Below, in pieces: positions 1-4,796 of a stretch of DNA of 5,210 bases (positions within the stretch are counted from its first letter, which is position 1; every line of letters starts with the position of its first letter). The notes under the pieces were generated by a model. That model worked only from the letters and a program-made list of their open reading frames with translations. It was not told where the DNA came from and made no database searches. The translations under genes were made by a program, and so were the position numbers. The stretch lies in NCBI GenBank assembly GCA_030038645.1, contig JASHSR010000063.1:1-5210 (forward strand), given 5' to 3'. This stretch comes from Gammaproteobacteria bacterium (GTDB taxonomy: Bacteria; Pseudomonadota; Gammaproteobacteria; Steroidobacterales; Steroidobacteraceae).

Positions 1-1
1 C

Positions 2-538
2 GGCGTCGCCTTCGGCTCGATGCTCGACGTCATCAACAACAGTACGCCCTATCTGAGCGATGACGACCTCAACGCGATGGTGATGTACCTGAAATCGCTC
101 CCGGCCACGGCGCAGCAAGCCGCCTACGGCTACGACGGCGCGACGACAGCCGCGCTCGAGCGCGGCAAGCCCAATCGGCCCGGCGCAACGCTTTATCGCG
201 GCTATTGCGTGTCGTGCCACGGTGCAGACGGCAAGGGCCAGGTACCCTACATTTCGCCCCTCGCTGGCAATCCGGAGGTGCTCGACACCGATCCTTCGGG
301 ATTGGTCAACCTCGTCTTGAACGGCGCGCAAACGATCGTGGTGAAAGGCGCGCCCGCCGCCTATCGCATGCCGCAATTTCGCGTCCAGCTCACCGACGAC
401 GAGATCGCGAGCGTCTTGACCTTCGTACGCTCGGGCTGGGGCAATGGCGCGCCGCCGGTCGTTGCCGATCGGGTGAAGGCCCTGCGCCCAATTACCGATC
501 CGAGCAGCGATCGAGTGATCGTCCTGAAAATGCGATAG
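2..538 (+). CDS. Multi-heme cytochrome c, C-terminal part (5' end outside window)
   Basis: This is the last 178 residues of a c-type cytochrome resembling the tri-heme subunit of membrane-bound alcohol/gluconate dehydrogenases, which passes electrons from a periplasmic dehydrogenase to quinone or an oxidase. The frame is open to the window edge. The first ATG (position 20) is probably not a start: it sits in GSMLDVINNSTPYLSDDDL, which matches the end of a preceding cytochrome domain, where the Met is the usual sixth heme ligand. A full cytochrome domain follows, with the heme motif CVSCH at 206-220, then GADGKG, a candidate axial Met in YRMPQF (368-370) and a closing helix (LTDDEIASVLTFVRSGWGN). 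One complete heme site and one domain end are visible; a third domain is inferred from the family. The gene ends 13 bp from the convergent protease gene. The partner dehydrogenase cannot be named because the upstream sequence is missing. Confidence 0.9.
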   Translation, partial: GVAFGSMLDVINNSTPYLSDDDLNAMVMYLKSLPATAQQAAYGYDGATTAALERGKPNRPGATLYRGYCVSCHGADGKGQVPYISPLAGNPEVLDTDPSGLVNLVLNGAQTIVVKGAPAAYRMPQFRVQLTDDEIASVLTFVRSGWGNGAPPVVADRVKALRPITDPSSDRVIVLKMR

Positions 539-551
539 GTTGCCGCGCGAG

Positions 552-3500
552 TTAGCCGCCCGAAAATCGAGCCAGTTTTCGCGGCGTCGATGAGTGGCTG
601 CGCCGGCGCAGTAGATTCAGACTCTTCAACGCGGCGAGCGCCGCGAGCTCCAGAACGCCGATCGCGCCACCACCGCCTCCGCTTCCCCCGGCACTACCAC
701 CACCGCTGCTTCGAGCCGAAACGGCGACTGTGACCTGTTGGGGAGCGCTCGAAAGGTTTGCGCCGCTACAAACCAACGTGTAGGTGAACGTTCCACTCAC
801 GGAGGCAGTCTCGGTCAGCTGTCCGGAGGTGGCAACGGAGCCGGACCACGGCGTCCCGCTTGCGCCGCCGCCGCTCGCCGTGCAGCTCGTTGCACCGTCT
901 GAAGACCACGTCAAGGTGAATCCACCCCCCTCGCTCACCGAGGCCTCACTCGAGGACAGCGTCACACCGGGCACGATCGTCAGATTGGCTTGTGCCGTCG
1001 CGGGCGCTTGCGCGGGATCGATACCCTCGCAACTGAGGTCGAACGTGAACTGCCCAACTTCGCCCGTGAAGCTGTCCTCTCCGGAGGGAGGAAGGGCGGC
1101 ATCGAGGGCGCCCCATTCTGAATCGGGTATGCCTCCGGACGAGGTGCAACCCGCAGCGTTGGTCGACGACCACAGCACCTCAAAGGACTGCCCAGCCGCG
1201 ACTGTGCTGGGGCTGAATGAAAGGCTCGCCGTCGGAGCAGGCGGTGGCAGAACCGTGAGCGTCATGTAGGAGGACTGAATCGCAGGAGAGTCGGGATTCA
1301 GCGCCGTGAAGCACTGCACCACCAGCTGGTACGTGCCGGACTCGCTCGGCTCAATCGTTGCCGAGCTCTGCGCGTACGAATTGCTGGCGAAGATCGGAAT
1401 ATCTTGAGGTGACGACGCGCCGCACTGCGACAGATTCGTGTTCCAGCTGAGTGTCACGTAATCCGCGGGCGACGCGCTGAATGTCACCGAAGGCGTGCTC
1501 AGCGAGGCCGTCACGTAGGCTGGATCATCCTCGAACGTCACGGTGACACTCTGTGATAGAGAGATCGAAGCGGAGGAGCAGGTCAGGGTATACGTGTATG
1601 TGCCGAGAGTGGTCACGTTTGGATAGAATGGCTCGCCCGATGTGGCAAAGAAACCGGCGAATTCGGTGTTCGCCCATCCATCGTTCGGGGCGCCTCCGGA
1701 GGGTGTGCACGTAGCGGCCGCTGTCGACCATTGCAGGAAGAAAGTCTGTCCCAGCAAGCGGTCGGTCCCATTCGCGTTGAGAACCAAACTGGGTGTGACG
1801 TAGGTTACCTGGGCGAGGTCGGAGCCGTTCTGGATCGGCGAGCCGCAGCTCAGAGTGTAGACCACCGCCGAGGGTGTGGACTGAGTGGTCGTAGTGGTGC
1901 CCGACGAGGCCAGATTGGTGAGTGACAAGCTACCACCCGTGATCGAGCAGGGCGCAATGTTCGAAGTCCAAGTGAGCGTTGCCGGCGTCGTTGTCCAAAC
2001 CGTGGTAGACGCTGCCGTCAGATTGACCACCGGCGTTGGGCCGAGCCACGTAACGGCGGTCGAGGCCTTGGCTGTTCGGCCGCTGGGATACGTGCACGTC
2101 AGCGTAAATGTAACGGTAGTCGCGTCCGTTTCCGTCACCGACTGGCTCCCGGACGCAGCCAGCGTGCCAGACCACCCATCGCCTTCGAGTCCGCCGCCCG
2201 CCGTGCATTGCGTGGCGCTCGGCGCGTTCCACGAGAGTGTCACGGGCTCGCCGGCGGAGATCGTCTCGGCCGAAGCGCTGAAGGCGAGGTTCGCGACCGG
2301 CTCACTGGGCACCACCAGCGTGCCGGTGTTCCCCGGGTCGAGAATGGCCTTCAGGGTGACATTCCCCGTGCTGCTCGTGGAGTCGGCCGTCGAATCCCAT
2401 ACCGCTGCCAACGACGTAAAGTCTGCTACACCATTGGTTCCATTCGGCGCTGGAGGATTTGGGATGGGGCACGACCCGTAGCCGGATGGGTCACTCGTCG
2501 TACGGCCCAGCGTGAGCGACCCGACGAGATGATTGTTCTGGTCGAAGAGGCCGCTTCCTGAGGCGCCAGGTCCGATGTTTCCAGCTTGGTTCACCGTCTC
2601 CCAGAAGTTGGAGAGATACGTCGTGCCCAGCTCATCGTCCGCCGTCACGGCCGCGGCCTGTCCAAACCACTGCACGTACTGCTTGTCGTAACCCTCCGCG
2701 TGGTGGACGGTATACCCGCCTTGAACGGCGCCACCGGAGGCATCGAAGCCCGCGAACTGCGCGTCGGAGACAATCGGATTGGCGTCGAGCTCGATCAGCC
2801 AGGCGTCCTGCTGCTCGACGACGGTCTGTGCGCCCGTCTGAGTCGGAACGTCGGGATCGTAAAGCGAGCCGAGCGCTTGACCGCACGGCGTGACGGCGTC
2901 CCAGTAGACCGTGACGGCCGAGGCGGCGCCCGGATTGCCCCCGCCGAGCTGACCCGTTTCGCAATGGCGCGCCGTAAGGACGTACGGCGTGTTGTCGCCC
3001 GGCACGTCATTGATCAGAACGCCGGTGCACTGATCGAGATCCTCGATCACGACGCCGACCGTCGCCGCCCCTGATGGGGTATTGCTCGAGGTCACTTCGC
3101 ATTCGTAATTCGTGACGCACGCGGCGTTGCCGGTGTCGGACTCTTGCTGCTTCAGCTGCAGGTAGTACGGATGATCGGCCACGCCCGGACCGATCGAGCG
3201 ATATCCCGCTTGGAGGCTCGCGATGTTCAGAGAGACCTGAGCGCGCTCTGCGGCTGCAACGGTCAGCGTGAATTCCAACGCATCCCCGGGATGGATCCGG
3301 CTCCACAGCGTGCCTCGATGCAGATCCTTTGCACGGTAGCTGGTCGTCGTCTTGGCGCCGCGCACGACCAGCATTGCACTCGGCGGCAGCGAGGAATTGA
3401 CCGCCTCGAAGGACAGGGACACCGCGGTTGGAATCTGAACGGCGTAGCGCCAAGTCGCCTGATCACCCGCCGTGGACCAAGTTCCATCCGTGGACGTCGA

Positions 3501-3677
3501 AGCCTTGAACGGCACGAGCACTGCAAACTGCACGGGTGATGTCATTGCTGCACGGATCAGCGGCCGAAGGTCTGTCCGAACGATGCGCAGAGGCACCGTC
3601 GGCGCGGCCACGGCGTAAGAGCCCACGAGCATCGTGAGGACGGCGGCGCAAAAGCGCCGACGGCTCGGTGCAGCCAT
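552..3677 (-). CDS. Secreted lysyl-endopeptidase-like serine protease with six Ig-like domains and GlyGly-CTERM-type tail
   Basis: A 1041-residue exported protease. The ATG at 3677 is preferred over an upstream in-frame TTG (3746) because it has an AGGGGGG ribosome site 6 nt upstream and opens directly into a signal peptide (residues 1-25, MAAPSRRRFCAAVL..., AVAA cut site). Residues 26 to about 181 look like a pro-region. The S1-type catalytic domain (about 182-455) has His238 in LTARHC, Asp291 in QQDAWLIEL and Ser373 in GPGASGSGLF. Its six cysteines (187, 193, 217, 239, 265, 403) follow the order and spacing of Achromobacter lysyl endopeptidase. Six Ig-like domains fill about 461-987, each with one Cys pair. 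Residues 990-1026 are Gly-rich, then hydrophobic, then Arg-Arg-Arg, as in GlyGly-CTERM sorting tails. The likely fate is the periplasm, then type II secretion and tail processing by the rhombosortase encoded upstream (inference). The substrate is unknown. The lysine-specificity residues of the reference enzyme seem replaced, so it should not be called a lysyl endopeptidase by function. Confidence 0.93.
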   Translation of the reverse strand: MAAPSRRRFCAAVLTMLVGSYAVAAPTVPLRIVRTDLRPLIRAAMTSPVQFAVLVPFKASTSTDGTWSTAGDQATWRYAVQIPTAVSLSFEAVNSSLPPSAMLVVRGAKTTTSYRAKDLHRGTLWSRIHPGDALEFTLTVAAAERAQVSLNIASLQAGYRSIGPGVADHPYYLQLKQQESDTGNAACVTNYECEVTSSNTPSGAATVGVVIEDLDQCTGVLINDVPGDNTPYVLTARHCETGQLGGGNPGAASAVTVYWDAVTPCGQALGSLYDPDVPTQTGAQTVVEQQDAWLIELDANPIVSDAQFAGFDASGGAVQGGYTVHHAEGYDKQYVQWFGQAAAVTADDELGTTYLSNFWETVNQAGNIGPGASGSGLFDQNNHLVGSLTLGRTTSDPSGYGSCPIPNPPAPNGTNGVADFTSLAAVWDSTADSTSSTGNVTLKAILDPGNTGTLVVPSEPVANLAFSASAETISAGEPVTLSWNAPSATQCTAGGGLEGDGWSGTLAASGSQSVTETDATTVTFTLTCTYPSGRTAKASTAVTWLGPTPVVNLTAASTTVWTTTPATLTWTSNIAPCSITGGSLSLTNLASSGTTTTTQSTPSAVVYTLSCGSPIQNGSDLAQVTYVTPSLVLNANGTDRLLGQTFFLQWSTAAATCTPSGGAPNDGWANTEFAGFFATSGEPFYPNVTTLGTYTYTLTCSSASISLSQSVTVTFEDDPAYVTASLSTPSVTFSASPADYVTLSWNTNLSQCGASSPQDIPIFASNSYAQSSATIEPSESGTYQLVVQCFTALNPDSPAIQSSYMTLTVLPPPAPTASLSFSPSTVAAGQSFEVLWSSTNAAGCTSSGGIPDSEWGALDAALPPSGEDSFTGEVGQFTFDLSCEGIDPAQAPATAQANLTIVPGVTLSSSEASVSEGGGFTLTWSSDGATSCTASGGGASGTPWSGSVATSGQLTETASVSGTFTYTLVCSGANLSSAPQQVTVAVSARSSGGGSAGGSGGGGGAIGVLELAALAALKSLNLLRRRSHSSTPRKLARFSGG
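555..585. terminator. Hairpin at the convergent gene junction (possible bidirectional terminator)
   Basis: An inverted repeat made of GCCG (555-558), a 2-nt CC bulge, CGAAAA (561-566), a 9-nt loop, TTTTCG (576-581) and CGGC (582-585). It forms 10 base pairs and can fold in RNA from either strand. It overlaps the last codons of the protease gene and starts 17 nt after the cytochrome stop. Neither side has a clear run of U after the stem, so it is not a textbook intrinsic terminator. Its position between converging genes is the main support. Confidence 0.35.
598..611. repeat. 14-bp perfect palindrome over the Arg-Arg-Arg codons
   Basis: CTGCGCCGGCGCAG is identical on both strands and encodes most of LRRRS at the end of the protease sorting tail. 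It could form a CTGCG/CGCAG stem with a CCGG loop. With the 555-585 hairpin it makes a second fold near the convergent junction. Repeated CGC/CGG arginine codons readily create such palindromes, so a regulatory role is doubtful. Confidence 0.4.
600..710 (-). other. C-terminal GlyGly-CTERM-like sorting signal of the protease
   Basis: This segment encodes protein residues 990-1026. A Ser/Gly run (SSGGGSAGGSGGGGG) leads into a hydrophobic stretch (AIGVLELAALAALKSLNLL) and then three arginines. Glycine linker, single membrane segment and basic stop is the tripartite pattern of GlyGly-CTERM tails, which rhombosortases recognise. Two features are atypical: Glu and Lys lie inside the hydrophobic stretch, and a further 15 residues (SHSSTPRKLARFSGG) follow the arginines, where such proteins usually end within a few residues. 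The rhombosortase gene at 4797-5210 supports the assignment. Related C-terminal sorting classes with Gly-rich linkers are the alternative. Confidence 0.75.
717..2297 (-). repeat. Six tandem Ig-like domains, one Cys pair each
   Basis: This covers protein residues about 461-987 in units of 79 to 90 residues: 461-544, 548-626, 629-715, 720-809, 813-902 and 903-987. A typical unit runs as a short beta strand, a SxGxxxTLxW strand, Cys followed by a GG turn, a G/S/T-rich middle, then FTYTLxC and a final TVxV strand. The Cys pairs are 491/528, 577/611, 657/700, 752/789, 844/883 and 932/970, suggesting one disulfide per domain. Unit 4 lacks the GG turn (CGASSPQDIPIF) and unit 2 lacks the Trp found after the turn in units 1, 3, 5 and 6. 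The units are well diverged at DNA level. They probably act as a stalk or a binding array between the catalytic domain and the membrane tail. Confidence 0.85.
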
Positions 3678-3683
3678 GACGGA

Positions 3684-3690
3684 CCCCCCT
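3684..3690 (-). promoter_or_regulatory. Ribosome binding site that sets the protease start
   Basis: The minus strand reads AGGGGGG, six bases before the ATG at 3677. It decides the start: the upstream TTG at 3746 has no comparable site and would add 23 mostly basic residues in front of a good signal peptide. The run of six G is unusual for a Shine-Dalgarno site and continues into TCC, as at the SIMPL gene. Confidence 0.65.
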
Positions 3691-3736
3691 ACTCTTCTGA
3701 ACTTCCTTGTCTGCCGCTCGACTCTACTTTTTCTAC

Positions 3737-3759
3737 CACTGCGCAACGACTGAGCAGTG
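3737..3759. promoter_or_regulatory. Dyad upstream of the protease gene (possible operator or leader hairpin)
   Basis: CACTGC (3737-3742) and GCAGTG (3754-3759) form a perfect 6-bp inverted repeat around an 11-nt centre, 60 to 82 bases before the protease start codon. It is the cleanest dyad in the 214-bp gap between the SIMPL and protease genes. No U-run follows on either strand, so a terminator is unlikely. It could be a protein-binding site or a leader hairpin, or chance. I could not find a convincing -35/-10 pair next to it. Confidence 0.25.
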
Positions 3760-3861
3760 ACGAGGCTTGCCTGTCATCTTGCTCCAACAGGGCTCGGGCG
3801 GCAAGCAGTCCCCTGGCTGCGTCCGTGCCCGCTTCGGAGTGGTCAGACCGAGGCACGCAAG

Positions 3862-3879
3862 CTCAGAGCCCTCAGAGCC
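3862..3879. repeat. Tandem 9-bp repeat just after the SIMPL gene
   Basis: CTCAGAGCC occurs twice back to back (3862-3870 and 3871-3879), followed by the partly self-complementary CTCACTGAG (3882-3890), which abuts the SIMPL stop codon. It could support small stem-loops in the end of the SIMPL transcript, but no U-run follows. The repeat itself is plain to see; its function is unknown. Confidence 0.6.
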
Positions 3880-3891
3880 GCCTCACTGAGA

Positions 3892-4656
3892 TCACGGAGA
3901 AGCCGCGCCGGGAACGAATTTCCAACGTCCGATCACTTCCGCTGTCACCTTGATCTGACTGGGTACGAGCTCCGTCCCGATGGACTGTGGAACCGACGCA
4001 ATCGCGGCAGCGGAGACCACTGCCTGCCCGAAGGGGCGTGGTACGCTTTGCGGCTCCGTCGTCAGCAGCAGGAGCGAGCCGAGCATGCCTCCTCCGGCGC
4101 GAGCGATCGTCTCGGCGTCCGTCCTGGCTCGAGATACTGCCTCGGTGAGTGCCCGCCGACGAGCTTCTTCGGAGTCCTTCGCAGAGAAGGTGATGTCGGA
4201 GATCCCGGTCGCACCCGCATTCAATGCGGCGTCGATGTATGAGCCGAGTCGGTCCAGGTGCTGAGTCTCGATCTGGACCGTCGTCGTCGCCTCGTATCCC
4301 GTGCGCTTCTGCCTTTGCGCCGCGCGGTCATACTCCCAGCGTGGACCGACAAAGAGTCGGGACTCGGCAATCTCTTCCCGACTCAACCCCGCGCTTTGCA
4401 ATGCCCCCGAGACCGCGCGCGAAAGGCGGGCACTTTCTGCGCTCGCCGCGGCGGCCGTAGCCGCTCGGGAAGTGATCTCGACCGAGAGCGAGGCTCGCGT
4501 CGCCGGGATCACCACTTCCGCCGTTCCGCTCGCTACGATCTGCGGTTCAAGCGCAGGGTCGTCGTCCTGCGCGGTTGCCCCGACCGCAGCGCCAGAGAAT
4601 ACACCGAGGATCGCGACGCCCGTCGTCAGCCACAGGCTCGAGCGCAAGATGTGCAT
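3892..4656 (-). CDS. Periplasmic SIMPL (DUF541, YggE-like) protein
   Basis: A 254-residue exported protein. Residues 1 to about 29 are a signal peptide (MHILRSSLWLTTGVAILGVF, cut near VGA/ATA), followed by an acidic linker. The SIMPL domain fills the rest. Visible family features are IVASGTAEVVIPATRASLSV (about 40-59), the Ala-rich helix with SAGLSREEI, GYEATTTVQIETQHLDRLG, NAGATGISDITFSAKDSEEA, the RRALTEAVSRARTDAETIA helix and a C-terminal IKVTAEVIGRWKF strand. Length and order fit the family, whose E. coli member YggE is linked to reduced oxidative stress; other members bind signalling partners or form oligomeric rings. No catalytic residues are known, and none are claimed here. It lies 140 bp after the rhombosortase gene and 214 bp before the protease gene, on the same strand. 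A role in protease folding or envelope stress is possible but rests only on position. Confidence 0.93.
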   Translation of the reverse strand: MHILRSSLWLTTGVAILGVFSGAAVGATAQDDDPALEPQIVASGTAEVVIPATRASLSVEITSRAATAAAASAESARLSRAVSGALQSAGLSREEIAESRLFVGPRWEYDRAAQRQKRTGYEATTTVQIETQHLDRLGSYIDAALNAGATGISDITFSAKDSEEARRRALTEAVSRARTDAETIARAGGGMLGSLLLLTTEPQSVPRPFGQAVVSAAAIASVPQSIGTELVPSQIKVTAEVIGRWKFVPGAASP

Positions 4657-4660
4657 AGGA

Positions 4661-4668
4661 CCCCCTCT
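4661..4668 (-). promoter_or_regulatory. Ribosome binding site of the SIMPL gene
   Basis: The minus strand reads AGAGGGGG, then TCCT, then the ATG at 4656. The 4-nt gap is short, but the purine run is strong and no better start is nearby. The sequence GGGGGTCC is shared with the protease gene leader. Confidence 0.55.
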
Positions 4669-4689
4669 CGCGGCGCGTAGGACCGATAG

Positions 4690-4698
4690 CTTATAGCA
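4690..4698 (-). promoter_or_regulatory. Candidate extended -10 promoter for the SIMPL gene
   Basis: The minus strand reads TGCTATAAG, a TGn extension joined to a TATAAG hexamer (TATAAT consensus, one mismatch). It lies in an AT-richer patch within GC-rich sequence, 33 bases before the start codon, which would give a leader of about 25 to 27 nt. No good -35 hexamer sits at 16-18 bp; extended -10 promoters can work without one. If real, SIMPL and possibly the protease can be transcribed independently of the rhombosortase gene. Confidence 0.35.
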
Positions 4699-4796
4699 AA
4701 TCGCCCGAGGCGCTTCTCGCCAAGCTCATTGAGCGCCAGCGCGGCGCTCTCGGCGTCCACCACGCTGCAGACCGCCTCGAGCGCTCGGTGATCGAG

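Noticed and set aside
784..1269. 161-codon plus-strand open frame opposite the Ig-like domains
   Set aside because: Antisense shadow with a repetitive composition that mirrors the repeats on the minus strand; no recognisable domain.
1885..2481. 198-codon plus-strand open frame opposite the protease gene
   Set aside because: It lies wholly antisense to the Ig-like and catalytic coding region, is low in complexity (Val/Ala/Pro/Ser), shows no family motif and is explained by the GC-rich codon pattern of the real gene.
3678..3746. N-terminal extension of the protease from the TTG at 3746
   Set aside because: It would place 23 basic residues before a good signal peptide and has no ribosome site, while the ATG at 3677 does.
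3791..3831. Possible terminator after the SIMPL gene (GGGC...GCAG / CTGC...GCCC)
   Set aside because: Only two 4-bp arms separated by unpaired internal loops and no U-run; too weak to call.
3757..4242. Plus-strand open frame across the intergenic gap and the SIMPL gene
   Set aside because: Arg-rich composition, no ribosome site or motif, and a clear SIMPL protein on the opposite strand.
4301..4696. Plus-strand open frame opposite the start of the SIMPL gene
   Set aside because: Antisense to a well-recognised domain and signal peptide; it contains no motif of its own.
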